Shown one piece after another: positions 1 to 10,366 of a stretch of 64,000 bases of DNA. The translations under genes were made by a program, and so were the position numbers. The notes under the pieces are model-generated. The model was not told the DNA's origin. It made no database searches and saw only the letters and a program-made list of their open reading frames with translations. How positions within the stretch are numbered: position 1 is the first letter of the stretch; every line of letters begins with the position of its first letter. Source of the DNA: Micropterix aruncella (taxonomy: Eukaryota > Arthropoda > Insecta > Lepidoptera > Micropterigidae); NCBI GenBank assembly GCA_944548615.1, contig OX155961.1, positions 22,586,773-22,650,772 of the forward strand. The letters are read 5' to 3'.

Positions 1-373
1 ATCGTTAGGTCATGTTTATTGGTCATATTACCAACAATTATGAATTCATATCAAAATAAGTACATTTATCGTCTCAAGTGTTTAAAACAAAACACTTTTC
101 CCTTTCACAGGACATAATTTCCCTTTTACTGCATAAATGGTTAAACAGATAAGACACTCACAAATAAGACACTCACAAGAAGACACTCACAAATAACGAT
201 AATATAGTCAAATTGGCATGCAAATACATACATACATATGCAGTAAAAATATAACCCTTCTTTTGGCAGTCAGGAAATAAATCATAGCACTCAGTACTAA
301 CCGAACCACACTCATAATTTCAACAGAAGTAAAAAGTTTTACCTTCTAACGGAAGTGGTCACGGGTCAGCTAG
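1..373 (+). mobile_element. Non-autonomous Helitron H1, 3' part
   Basis: The stretch matches the last half of the complete Helitron at 34945-35688 almost base for base: the same opening block, the same triple 'agacactcac' motif and the same tail. It ends in GGGTCAGCTAG followed by T, the CTAG|T signature of a Helitron 3' end. The sub-terminal hairpin seen in the other copy is degenerate here. The 5' end lies outside the window. No Rep/helicase coding is visible, so it is a non-autonomous derivative. Confidence 0.85.
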
Positions 374-911
374 TATAATATAATTATATTGACTGTTTAA
401 TTCTCTAGCGTCGCACTTAGCCATTTTTTTTATTTAGGCCCTAAATTAATTACAATTAATTGAAACGTGAGAGCGCTTAGAGATTTACGCTAAATAGGCT
501 TTACCATTAACGCCGTTATACCACCACTGCGCAAAGATAGTTTTACTGTGACAGCGCTGCGATCGAACGTTTAGTGTTCGTCCGCTCGCCGGCGCATACG
601 CACGTGGAATCTGTGCCTGACGCTTCATCAACGCTGGATTTTTATTGGTCAATCCCTACAGCAGTGACCCCGCCTATTTCTTCGCGGGTCCGCCCGTTTC
701 AGATATTTTTCTCAGGTAGTATAATAGCCTTAAGACCTTCCTACAAAAACTGGCATAAGAGGCATTAAATCGCCCAAAAAGTTGTTGTGTTGACAAAAGC
801 GGAAGTATAAACGCGACCTTTTTACATTACTGGACTAAAACTAAACAACAGTCCATGACCTGATATCGACCATCATCTTGAAGTTCTAAAAAACTCAAGG
901 TTATTCCATCC
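374..911. other. No recognised feature; short exon-like ORF only
   Basis: AT-rich flank of the Helitron. A 64-codon plus-strand ORF at 574-768 is slightly GC-richer and has a CAG|GTAGT donor-like site near 713, but no homology is recognised and no acceptor or continuation can be identified. It is left unassigned. Confidence 0.3.
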
Positions 912-1292
912 GCCAGCAAGAGCATGGGGTCTCTTTTCTGGGACAATCAAGGGTCGTAAAGGTTGAATATCTTCCTCATAGATCTGTATAACGGGGCCTG
1001 TATATACTATGCAAATAAAAATACTGTGAAGCAAAATACGTGGAAAACGAAGAGGAAAACTAGCTCAAATTGTTTTGCTTCACATGGATAAGCGTTGCGA
1101 TACCTGGCATTGAAGAACCTGGCTTTGAGGTTCTGGAACATCCCGCATACTCACCAAACCATGCCCATAATGATTTCTCTCCTATTTCCAATATTAAAGG
1201 CACATCAGAAAGGTAGAAAATGTAAAGATGATGACGCATGGGTAGCCGCAGTCAAGGAATTTTTAGGTGATCGAAATGAAGAGTTTATATGA
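912..1292 (+). pseudogene. mariner-type transposase remnant
   Basis: Translated across several frames, the stretch carries the landmark order of mariner transposases: SMGSLFWDNQG (family pattern VMxSxFWDxxG), then RRGKLAQIVLLH (family KRxxLxxxxxLLHDNA), then LEHPAYSPNHAHNDFSPI (family LxHPPYSPDLAPSDFxLF). It ends with a DDDAWVAAVKEFLGDRNEEF stretch typical of the C-terminus. These blocks lie in different frames with stops between them, so at least two frameshifts and several nonsense changes are present. The DNA-cleaving enzyme it once encoded is dead. I could not find clear terminal inverted repeats or TA duplications. The spacing of the blocks fits the last half of a transposase of about 345 residues. 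Confidence 0.8.
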
Positions 1293-2317
1293 AGGTTATT
1301 TTATGTTTAGAAAAATGATAAAATGATTAATGAATTTAAATGTTTACATTTATTTGTTAATATCTTTCATATTTCATCATTTATTATTTGTTTTCGTTTG
1401 GCGCATGATGTGCGTATTAAAACTGTTTTTTTTTAAGATATTGATAGCTAGTCACAGCTTGGAAACATGCCGAGTGAAAAAATAAAAGAAACAAATGCAA
1501 AACACACACATTCTCTAGCTGCTGGTACTATAGGAATTATTCCATCTCCTAATAAATACACTTTTCACCAACTTTCTATTCCAGGCTATGTTACATCTCT
1601 ACCATCTATCATAATTATTATAAGTTGTAGGTAGTTACCGACCTATTTATCTAGTCATTTTATGCGTTACTTCTACTGGTATGCATATTAATGTAGGTTG
1701 ACGACAATTTTACTGAGCATTTAATTAAACTCGAAGTCATTTGGTATGTAGATTAGTGTACATAATTAGAAGTTGTTAATCACGGAGTGGACGAATTGCG
1801 ATTAAGTGGCGACATTTTCAATGCCCACATGATATAACGACTTTAAAATGTAGCTACAATTATAAATGTTCTAGATAACTAAGAATTATTTTTCCAAAGG
1901 CATATGTTACGTCGGATATTATATACTATAAAATAAATTACAGTAATAATAGCACAGGAGAATAAGCATTGTTGTATGAAAGGTGTACTCAGAGTGTAAC
2001 AACAGGGACTTGTGTAAAGGAGTGATAACATAAAAGGTCAACTTATTATTCCATGTCGCATTGGAACAAGTAAATATATTTGAAAATAAATTAATAGTTT
2101 AAAAAACAGCACTAAAAACACGCTTTTATAAATGCACGTAAAAGCCAAAAAAAAATACACGTCAATATACATCGTATATAGGTATATCAATATTATTCTA
2201 TTTACACTCCCCAAGTACAGGTCTATATACATTTTATACAGGCACCTATGTCAATATTTACACTATTTACACTCAATATTTACAAGTCAATATATAAAAG
2301 GTTTGTTATAATATAAT
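1293..2317. other. AT-rich sequence, nothing recognised
   Basis: No ORF with recognisable similarity. Around 2155-2295 short phrases such as 'caatatttacac' and 'tatatac' recur irregularly, which suggests a decayed minisatellite. Confidence 0.3.
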
Positions 2318-2677
2318 CTTGAAACCTGATCGTGTTCAAAGTCCATTACGTGACCTTTCTCACAAGTGCAAACACGACTATGATACGATATTCCACCTTG
2401 AAATGCCAGTTCCTGTATTTCGGCTTCATCATCAGACCTTGAAACTTAATCGCGGTCAAAGTTCATTACAAGACCTTTCTAACAAGTCCAAACACGGCTA
2501 TGATACGATATTCCATCATGGAATGCCAGTGCCTATCTTCCGGCTTCATCATCAGACCTTGAAACCTAATCGTGGTCAAAGTTCATTCCAAGATTTTTCT
2601 AACAAATCCAAACACAGCGATTATACGATGTTCCATCATGAAGTTCCTGTTTATATTTTTCGACTCCATCATCAGAT
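2318..2677 (+). repeat. Three tandem 120-bp units, open in one frame
   Basis: Three consecutive units start at 2318, 2438 and 2558, each opening with TTGAAAC(C/T)TxATCG and closing with CTTCATCATCAGACC or a variant. The period is exactly 120 bp (40 codons), and one frame stays open from 2319 to 2741. Diverged units of the same family occur at 5040-5082, 5500-5720 and 9600-9700 (reverse). The open frame may be incidental, since 120 is a multiple of three and no start codon or homologue is recognised. Confidence 0.85.
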
Positions 2678-2819
2678 CAGTTCGACAGTACCATATTATT
2701 GTAATGTCATCAGAACTACATACAGCAGCCAATTTTCATGACGCTACGGTCCTTGGAAGATGGTTAAATTAGTTACCTTAGATTCCATTACATAGTAAGT
2801 TACATACAGGTCAACCTAA

Positions 2820-2948
2820 TAAAAGCGTGTTAATAATAAAAAACACGACCGCCGTTAAGGAAAGTGATATCACAGTGAATTACGCGTGGCGAGAACAAGA
2901 CGCGTACGTCTACGAGATGGGTAGTGTGCATCTGAGGGGGGACGTCTT
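2820..2948 (+). repeat. Family B scrap joined to a 68-bp shared block
   Basis: 2845-2872 carries the family B phrase CACGACCGCCGTTA...GAAAGTGA, also found at 19681 and, reversed, near 62770. 2882-2948 (ACGCGTGGCGA... to GGGGACGTCTT) matches 39177-39244 with few differences. There the block lies upstream of a Helitron 3' end, so it may be Helitron-internal sequence. Confidence 0.6.
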
Positions 2949-3063
2949 ATTTATTTATTTATTTTATTAGTCTTGTAATAATTATATTTTATTTAGTCTT
3001 GCACTGTATATTTAAAGGTAGCGTCTAAAAAGGCAAATAAACGCCACCCTACATAAATTAACA

Positions 3064-3775
3064 ACTAGAGTTGTCAACTACAACGACCGAAATCGTCACC
3101 TCAGGAAGTTTTAACGAAATGTATCGTTCTGTCTCCCGTGAGGTGAGCGCAGAAGACTTAAAGCAAAACAATCCACCGTCAAGCTCCGCCACCTGCCCGT
3201 CAGAGGCCAACGCCTTACCGCGAGCCGCCGGGAAAGGTACCAGCGGGTAGCTTCGCCCCCTGACTACCAGTTTTGGCAGGATATCTCAGTCTGGAATTAA
3301 CCTTCAGGATAACTCCGTCCACCAGACAGGTTACGGGTCCGAAGTCGCTAACAAGACCTCTACCTGTTGTATTACAGCGGTAATTAAGTTAGAATTTATT
3401 GCGGAACTGGGCGTTCTTTGCCCGTAGTGCCACACGGGATTGAGTGGCCCAAGGTCATGTGAATAGTGGCATTACAACATGTCAACATTCACCCCCGCTG
3501 AGTAGGAAACAGTGTATTTCCATAGTCTCCAGGCCCCTTCAGCAATTAGTCAGATTGTACAACCGATTGGCATCGCCGACCGGTGCGTAAACCGTCCAGT
3601 GGCGCCGGGATGTAATTCCGCCGGGAGAAACCGGTCCACCAGCTCTGAGGCCGAGTCTTACCCGGGGTAGCCTTCCAGTCGAGGAGGCTTCAGAATAGGA
3701 GCTGAATCGTGAGTTGAGCCGATCCGAGAACAAAATGGATCTTGTGGCCCAAGCTGCACGAAACCGTTCACTACT
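3064..3775 (-). mobile_element. Family A element, subfamily A2
   Basis: Read on the minus strand it runs from a head (AGTGAACGGTTTCGTGCAGC) to the family A 3' end (GTTGACAACTCTAGT). Internal landmarks shared with the other copies are the Tyr/Asp-rich-looking but non-coding GC blocks, the 'cttctgcgctcacctcac' segment and the terminal 'cgttgtagttgac' phrase. It is about as long as the full-length A1 copies (664-677 bp) but differs in the 5' third. No target duplication was found. ORFs inside it are not conserved between copies, so it is treated as non-coding. Confidence 0.75.
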
Positions 3776-4190
3776 TAGAACAACCACCACTACTTAAATT
3801 AACAAATCGATTCGAAACTTTACGCGAAGCGAAGCCGCGGGCAACAGCTATTCATCCATATATTGATAGAGCTGGCAGGTATTTGCCGACCTATAATAAT
3901 CAAGGAGGGCGGCGAGTGCCTCAAGCCTTTCGCCAAAACCACTCAACGCCTAGCATTGTTGACATTGACGATTAAGCAGGTTGCTCTTTTCCCCTATCTG
4001 GCATGCACTCGCTCTTATCCTAGTGTTTGGAAGAGAGATGATAATTATCGAGAATGCTTCTCTTACGGCGATGGCACTTGAGAAGATGGATGGCCTACTA
4101 CGAATAAGGATGCAAATTGTCAAAAGCGCAAGACAGGCTAGCCTTGTGCCAGATCTTGTCATAATTAGTATTATTAAGTGTCATCTCTAG
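3530..4190 (+). repeat. Segmental duplicate, inverted partner of 9717-10345
   Basis: The segment includes the 5' part of the A2 copy, about 70 bp of Helitron-like 3' end (GCGAAGCCGCGGGCAACAGC, here followed by TATT instead of TAGT), and about 335 bp of further sequence ending 'gtgtcatctctagt'. The reverse complement of 9717-10345 has the same parts in the same order. The part beyond the Helitron end is nearly identical. The A2 part is more diverged, and this copy has about 25 extra bases near 4075-4110. Confidence 0.8.
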
Positions 4191-4191
4191 T

Positions 4192-4868
4192 TGGGAGTTA
4201 ATGGGCCCTTGCTGAGTTGGCCACGAAGACCCATCCTACTGAGGGTTGGTCACACTCAGGGGTCAACACCTATCAGTCGGCCTCCTCGCATGAAGTGCGA
4301 GCCTGGGTAGGACTCTGGCCTTATGGTTAGTTTCCCCTGGGAATCAACTTTCTGGCGCTCCTGGACGGTCTGCGCACCGTGCGGCGTAAGCCAATCGACT
4401 GTGCACTCTGACTAACATTCGGGGGAGTCTGGAAGCAGTAGGTACTGTTTCCTATAGAGCGGGGGTGGTTGCGGACCTTACGGCGACTGCTCTTGAAACG
4501 ACCATCGGCTACCCGATCCTGGGTGAACAGCCGGGCAAAGGATACCGTGGTCCGCGATAGATTCGGTATACACCGTTTCACCGCTTCGTAAGGGAGAGGA
4601 CCGCGCAAGCGACCTCGAACTCGTAACCAATCGAGAGACTGGAGTAATCTGGTCGCAATTGGAAGTAAGGGCGTGAGTGTAAGCCCACTGGGTAACACTA
4701 CTGGCTATCTCGCGGTTGAGGCGTTGGCCTCTTACGGGTTTGTGGCGGAGCTAGACAATGGACTGTTTTTGTTCTAAGTCTTCTGCGCTCACTCCAGGGA
4801 AATAGAACGACTAATCGTTAAAATTTCCTGAGGTGACGGGCTCGAACGCTGTAATCGACAACTCTAGT
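4192..4868 (+). mobile_element. Family A1 element, full length, with 13-bp target duplication
   Basis: The 677-bp element opens TGGGAGTTAATGGGCCC and closes GTAATCGACAACTCTAGT. It is flanked by TGTCATCTCTAGT at 4179-4191 and again at 4869-4881. The paralogous segment ending near 9717 (read on minus) has the uninterrupted site (...ATCGTCTCTAGTGTAAG), so this is a direct empty-site comparison. Variable-length 12-20 bp duplications without terminal inverted repeats are the mark of LINE-type target-primed integration. There is no poly-A or simple-repeat tail and no conserved ORF. It is a non-autonomous retroelement of unknown partner. Confidence 0.85.
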
Positions 4869-5082
4869 TGTCATCTCTAGTGTAAGATTCACTAGGTGTC
4901 AGATTCAAGAGATCACTAGGTCAGAAAAACTATTTAGTATTGTTTTTCTCTATGATAGACATTATGTGTATGTTAATCCAACTTTGTATTAATTTGGAAT
5001 AAATCAGAAGTATCTAAAAAAAAAAATAAGCTCTACTTTCCATCAGGGATTCCAGTGGCAATCTCCAGGCTCCATCTTCAAG

Positions 5083-5482
5083 GAACAATTTATTTGCCAG
5101 AGATACTATGTAAGTTTGAATTGTACGTACCGGTAAATTACACAGCGAGGAGATCGCATCTATTGTTTAATGTGCCGTACCACCGTACAAATATTTTTGT
5201 AGACAGGCCAGTGGGAAGGGTTATAGCTCTTCTTAATTCCTTACCCACTGAAATAGATATCTTTTGTACATCCCTTTGGCAGCTAAAAAGGCATCTGCTA
5301 TCTCATGTTTATCATAATCTGTCTTTTATTTAGTTTATGTTTTTTTCTTGTTCAATGTTAGCATTAATTTAGTTATGTAGTCATTTATTTTTAGACTTAC
5401 ACTCCAGCTTAATATTCAAGGGCGAATTGGATTCATCTGTAATGCCCTTGAATACTATTTAAAACTAATAAATAATAAATAA
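5083..5482 (+). pseudogene. LINE ORF2 C-terminus with AATAA-type tail
   Basis: An ORF from 5055 to 5333 carries a RRSHLLFNVPYHRTN...LLNSLPTEI pattern, which matches the region after the reverse transcriptase of Jockey/I-group LINEs (typical pattern: RR...F.VP.HRTN......LN.LP). It is followed by about 150 bp of 3' UTR and an A-rich tail (AATAAATAATAAATAAA) near 5466-5482. Everything upstream of this C-terminus is missing, consistent with 5' truncation. The first 28 bases of the ORF belong to a 120-bp repeat unit at 5040-5082. Confidence 0.65.
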
Positions 5483-5499
5483 ATTCAGATTCTCGTGAT

Positions 5500-5720
5500 C
5501 GCGAGTAATGTAAAGTACTCAAGACAACAAAACAAACGCCCAAACTCGACTATCTTAGCGATTTCCGTTAGGGAGTTCCAGTGGTACCATTCTGACTCCA
5601 TCTTTAGACCTGCGTTATCATGTGCAATGGAAAGTACCCACGATAACAAAACATACTAGCCCAAATTCGACTGTTCTACCATTTGCCATCAGGGAGTTCC
5701 AGTCCCTACAACCCGGCTCA
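5500..5720 (+). repeat. Two diverged 120-bp family units
   Basis: The phrase AGGGAGTTCCAGT recurs 121 bp apart (5570 and 5691), as do CAAA(C/T)TCGACT and ACAACAAAACA-like phrases. The unit layout is that of 2318-2677. Confidence 0.7.
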
Positions 5721-6442
5721 TCGGGTTGAAAGCTTTTATTGTATGCGATTTTGCAAAAAAAATATAAACTCCGAAGTGGTCGATATCCTGAACGTCAGCC
5801 AATGGACTGTATTTAAATTAAGGTGTGGTGGGCGCTGAACAGCCACAGTGGAAATAGATCCAGGATTAAGAAAAGGAGTACCTCAAAAAACCGCTTCCAT
5901 CCTGATCTTCTCTGGCTGCTTCGCTGATGGGTAGCTATCCAGACGGTGGTGCTGATCCCGATGAAACCAACTCCCTAAAATGCACGGCACTTCCGGAAGT
6001 TATTTTTAGGTAATATTTCTATCACGGATAGACGAGTATTTCACGACGTGCGATACGATCCGCCACGCGTAAATTTTATAACTGAATCGCCAAACGCGCA
6101 GATGGTCCGAGCGATGACTTTTCGTAGGTACTTATTTATTATAACAGAGTAGGAATAAAATATTGGAAAACATTTATTTAGGATTTGGGAGGAATAAGAA
6201 TTAAGGATACACCAGGCGTGTCCACGAAGTATTCATATTAAAAATTGCCTTTCCTCAGATTTCAAAGTTAGTCAGTTGAAAATTGGCCTTCAAAGTTACT
6301 CAGCTGTTACTTAAACTTCGATAATTAAATAAGAAAGTAGGTATAAAATCGATATTCTATATCCTGTGCTCTTAAAAACAACAATAAACTAGGTAACGCT
6401 TTGAAAATCCGTGTTTGTTAATAATTAAAATTAATAAATGAT
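5721..6442. other. No supported feature
   Basis: Around 5845-5890 a frame reads VEIDPGLRKGVPQ, faintly like a reverse transcriptase GVPQG motif, but the following residues do not fit. The rest is AT-rich and unassigned. Confidence 0.25.
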
Positions 6443-6771
6443 ATTCTTCTTCTCGAAGTGCCTCTCCATTACTTGAGGTTGGTCGTTAGCTCTGAATACT
6501 TTTGTCGGTCTTGCGACATCCGGAAAAGTTGTACCGTACTGGTGATCCCGGTCCACTCTCTGAAATTGCACAATCACGACTTTTTCCTCCTTCCAAGGCG
6601 TAGTTAACCCTCAATTTTGCCTATCAATATCAGTTAAAGCAGCTGATATCTGTCATGCCGCAGCACGTGCCCCAGATATTCAATCTTGCGCTTTTTGACG
6701 GTGTGCAACAATTTTCGGGTCGTACAAGCACGCTGAAGCACTTTTTCGTTGCTAACTTTATGGGTCCAGCT
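6443..6771 (-). pseudogene. LINE C-terminal region (L2/RTE-like) remnant
   Basis: Read on the minus strand, one frame gives WTHKVSNEKVLQRACTTRK, then LLHTVKKRKIEYLGHVLRHD, GKIEG, GRRKKS, WTGITSTVQLF and DRQKYSEL. This is the highly recurrent tail domain of insect L2/RTE-type LINE polyproteins (family pattern: vtNeeVLrR....L...vkrRk..ylGHi.R...y..l.li.eGkieGrr..GRrr.sWl). Several stops interrupt it. The domain follows the reverse transcriptase, which is absent here. The plus-strand ORF at 6655-6876 is its shadow. Confidence 0.75.
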
Positions 6772-6890
6772 TATACTATCATCAAATCAGTTCCATGTTA
6801 CCAGAATATTGCATTGCCACCGAACTTACATAAGTATGCCAAATTTCAGCTCAATCGGAAACTAGAAAGTGGTTGAAAAATGCAAATTTT
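6772..6890 (+). repeat. 120-bp family flanking block
   Basis: Matches the reverse complement of 9460-9560 (TTCCATGTTACCAGAATATT...CTCAATCGGAAACT), which continues directly from 120-bp units there. It is the 3' neighbour of that repeat family, here separated from its units by the LINE remnant. Confidence 0.7.
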
Positions 6891-7026
6891 GAAATGGACA
6901 ACTTACATACGAACATTGCAAGTTAAAAAAAGCTTGTAAAAAGCATGCACGATTTTTTTGCCACATCAGGGGTCATATTTTTTTGGTTGAAGCACATCTA
7001 CCAGCAGTAAATTAGTTAAAATAGTC

Positions 7027-7621
7027 TCAACTTACGGCTCAACTCCCATTCGGTAGCCTCCTCGAAGAGAGACTAACCAGGAAAAGCACTCTGTGAACCC
7101 TGCCACAGCCGAGCGTGGACAGATCGGATCCGTTGCTCCAATCTGGGACAATACTTCGGTCGATTCTGGGCGGTTTGCACATCGTGCGGCGTTTGTCAAT
7201 CGACTGTGCACTCAGGCGAATAACCCGAAGAGTCTGGAAACATACGTTTCCTAAGCAGCGGGGGTGGCTGTTGATCTAATGTCAGGTACCTTTGAAAGGA
7301 TCCGTTGGCCACTCGATTCCGTGTTAGCTTGACAAGCGAGAGTCGCAAGGTCTGGTAAATTGAAACTGAATTACCGCTAACATTATGTAGAGGCCGCGCA
7401 AGCGATTTCGAATCAGTGACCAAAATGGAGGATTGAGAAATACGTCCAAATCTTCCCAGCGTCTTACGGTAAGGCATTCGACTCCTACGATTTTGGCGGT
7501 GGAGCTAGACAGTGGACTGTTCTTGACCGCTAAAGTCATTCACGGTCACTTCATGGGTGATAGAACGACCCAATGCCGTTAAAACAATGTGGTGACGGGT
7601 TCGCCTGTTATGTTACACCCA
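7027..7621 (+). mobile_element. Family A element, diverged A2-like copy
   Basis: Opens with the A2-type head (TACGGCTCAACTCCCATTCGGTAGCC), contains the family landmark CAATCGACTGTGCACTC and the 'cctaagcagcgggggtgg' block, and ends GGTGACGGGTTCGCCTGTTATGTTACACC. It is more diverged than its neighbours, with small internal losses. No target duplication was found. Confidence 0.75.
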
Positions 7622-7635
7622 CATTTGTTGCACTG

Positions 7636-8045
7636 ATGATGATCAACCTTAAATAGGAGAAGAGCTACAAGTTAAAAAGAAAAACAGTTGTGACCCCAAG
7701 ACTTTCCCGGCAAGCAGACAGCCCCCCTCCCGCGCGCCAAACCCCTCAATCCCCCCCCCGCATCCCCTTCTGCACTCCCCCTCCACCTGGCCAACTCCAC
7801 TCCCTCCTCCCCACCCGATAGTGATTGTGTTAAGTGACTATCAAAAGTAGCATATTTTAGAAACGAAGAAACGTAATCGAACACAGTAGATACAAAATAA
7901 CAATAAAGATACAGTAGATACAAATAACTAAAAATGAAAGCAAATAGACATAGAAATCATTATCATTGATATGAAAATTAAAATATAACCTGCACTGACG
8001 ATAATCAACCTCAAATAGGACAAGAGCTACAAGTTAACTAAAGAG
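7636..8045 (+). repeat. Family D repeat with C-rich tract, copy 1
   Basis: A block 'gatgatcaacct(t/c)aaataggA(g/c)aagagctacaa' is followed by a C-rich stretch (7708-7822) and then CCCGATAGTGATTGTGTTAA. The same order recurs at 8770-9085, and parts of it recur near 53650 and 61955 ('ccaagactttcc.ggcaag'). Nature unknown. Confidence 0.65.
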
Positions 8046-8769
8046 AAGTAAAAGTATCGAGCAAACATAAAAAATATTCAAAATTATGACAAATTCAGGA
8101 AAGGGACGAAAAAATATTTAATTGAAAAATGCTTATATGGCCTTAAAGAATTTTTATATATATTTATATAATAGATTATATTACCTGTAAGATAATATAT
8201 TCTATTTGTGTATAATATAGTCTTATTTGTGATTTGTATATTCTTTTTCTTAATTGTTATATTAATTTTCTGACTCTCATTTCATTACGTTGATTTTGAT
8301 TATTGTCACTTACCTAATTTGAGTACCTATTTATATTTGAATATTTTTAGATTATTATTTTTTATTATTATTATTTTTTGATTGATTTTAAATTTATAAT
8401 TTAAGTTTCTGATTTTTATATTTTGATAATTTTATTCGTTTTTTAAAAAATGTTACTTTGATCCTTATTAAATGTAGTTTCTGTAGAACTGTTTGGATGC
8501 CTTCTGTTTTTCTAATTTTTGTATATTTTGGTTATTCAATTGCTGATTTCTCATTATTTCTGTTTTTTAAATTTTTCTAGTTTTTATATCTTTGTTATTG
8601 AATTTCTGAATTTCTATGTTTATTTCAATAGTTATTTTTTAATAGAATTTTTTATAATTTTATTTGTAATTGGAAATGTAATTTTATTTGTACAAATACT
8701 ATTAGATACGTAATTTATATACCCAGAACGGGTTTTTAAAAATAAATTCTTTTTACTAGGGTAATTTTC
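8046..8769. other. Very AT-rich, nothing recognised
   Basis: Long T-rich runs. The 64-codon ORF at 8519-8713 is low-complexity (Phe/Ile/Leu) and not credible. Confidence 0.4.
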
Positions 8770-9085
8770 CTGTTCGATGATCTCCTCCCGCCCCCCCCCC
8801 TCCCCCTCCACCTGGTCAAACCCCCCCCCCCCCCCGCCCGATAGTGATTGTGTTAAGTGACTATGATAGCAAAAGTAGCATATTTAAGAAACGAAGTAAC
8901 GTAATCAAGCTCTATATATTATTAACACAGTAGATACAAAATAACAAAAATAAAGATGTTCTAAAAATGAAAGGAGATAGATTAATATGAAAATTAAAAT
9001 ATAACCTGCACTGATGATGATCAACCTCAAATAGGACAAGAGCTACAACTTAACGAAAGAGAAGTAAAAGTATCAAGCAGGGTAA
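8770..9085 (+). repeat. Family D repeat with C-rich tract, copy 2
   Basis: Same layout as copy 1: two poly-C runs (8788-8797 and 8821-8835), GCCCGATAGTGATTGTGTTAA, then the 'cctgcactgatgatgatcaacctc' block. This copy has expanded homopolymer runs. Confidence 0.65.
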
Positions 9086-9429
9086 TTTTTCTCTGTTGGA
9101 TGTAGGTGAGAGACTCAAGAAACCGTTACAATGACCGGACATGCAATGCGTGAACGAAAAAGACAGGCAACTGAAAAACAGCCTAATAAATATGAAGGTC
9201 TTTTTGCCGCGCGGCGACCGCTGCTCACCTTGACCACTCTGGGGAAATGCCGTAGGCACGTGTCAACATGTGCTAGGTATCTCATCGGATAGACACATTT
9301 AATAGCAAGCCTATCAAACAGGCAAATCCCCAAAGATCGACCTTTGGGAGCGAATATAAAATAAATAACGCAGATGAAGGGCGTAGTCTTGTCTATATAT
9401 ATATTACAACTATTAGCACTGATAATATA
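9086..9429. other. Unassigned, moderately GC-rich
   Basis: Two overlapping minus-strand ORFs (9050-9259 and 9115-9474) exist, but neither resembles a known family and neither shows a convincing start or splice context. Confidence 0.3.
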
Positions 9430-9716
9430 TGGTATGAGATTGCTCAACTGGTTGCATTTTTCAACCACTTGCATAGTTTCCGATTGAGCTGATATTTGGC
9501 ATACTTATGTAAGTTCGGTGACAATGCAATATTCTGGTAACATGGAGCTGATTTGATGATAGAGACGGGTTGTAGGGACTGGAACTCCTTGATGGCAATT
9601 GGTAGAACAGTCGAATTTGGGCTAGTATGTTTTGTTATCCTGAGTTCTGTCCATTGCACATGATAACGCAGGTCTAAAGATGGAGAATCTGATCTAGTGA
9701 ATCTTACACTAGAGAC
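9430..9716 (-). repeat. 120-bp family unit plus flanking block
   Basis: Reverse complement of the pattern at 5630-5720 (TGCGTTATCATGTGCAATGG... to AGTTCCAGTCCCTACAACCC), followed by the block seen at 6772-6890. It sits immediately beyond the end of the inverted segmental duplicate. Confidence 0.7.
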
Positions 9717-10345
9717 GATACTCAATAATACTAATTATGACGAGATCTGGCACAAGGCTAGCCTGTCTTGCGCTTTTGATAATTTGCATCGCCGTAAGAG
9801 AAGCATTCTCGATAATTATCATCTCTCTTCCAAACACTAGGATAAGAGCGAGTGCATGCCAGATAGGGGAAAAGAGCAACCTGCTTAATCGTCAATGTCA
9901 ACAATGCTAGGCGTTGAGTGGTTTTGGCGAAAGGCTTGAGGCCCTCGCTGCCCTCCTTGATTATTTTAGGTCGACAAATACTTGCCAGCTCTATCAATAT
10001 ATGGATGACTAGCTGTTGCCCGCGGCTTCGCCTCGCGTAAAGTTTCGAATCGATTTGTTAATTTAAGTAGTGGTGGTGGTTCTAGGTAGTGAACGGTTTC
10101 GTGCAGCTTGGGCCACAAGATCCGCTTTGTTCTCAGATCGGCTTAACTCACGATTCAGCTCCTATTCAGAAGCCTTCCCGTATGTAAGGCTACCCCGGGT
10201 AAGACTCTCGCGTCTCAGGCCTCAAAGCTGGTGGACCGGTTTCTCCCGACGGAATTGCATCCAGGCGCCACTGGACGGCTTGCGAACCGTTCGGCGAAGT
10301 CAACCGGTTGTGCATTGTGACTAATTGCTGAAGGGGTCTGGAGAC
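9717..10345 (-). repeat. Segmental duplicate, inverted partner of 3530-4190
   Basis: On the minus strand this repeats the order: A2 5' part, Helitron-like 3' end, then the shared block. At 10009-10012 the Helitron end is intact: GAAGCCGCGGGCAACAGCTAG followed by T. Only about 70 bp of the Helitron side remains (10009-10080) before the A2 head. At its far end (9717) the site that holds the A1 element in the other copy is empty. The A2 part stops near 10355 beside a SINE. Confidence 0.8.
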
Positions 10346-10366
10346 TATGGAAATACACTCGAAATA

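Noticed and set aside
574..768. Possible 5' exon ending in CAG|GTAGT
   Set aside because: No recognised protein, no acceptor partner and no support on either side.
4327..4698. 123-codon ORF, and similar ORFs in other A copies (24259, 26118, 28960, 36181, 40113)
   Set aside because: They read the same family A DNA in different frames and strands with no conserved frame; treated as chance ORFs in GC-richer DNA.
5840..5895. Reverse transcriptase GVPQG-like motif (GLRKGVPQ)
   Set aside because: Only about a dozen residues fit; neighbouring residues and spacing do not match any LINE group.
7708..8835. C-rich tracts as telomere- or regulatory-type sequence
   Set aside because: They are homopolymer-rich parts of a dispersed repeat (family D) and vary between copies.
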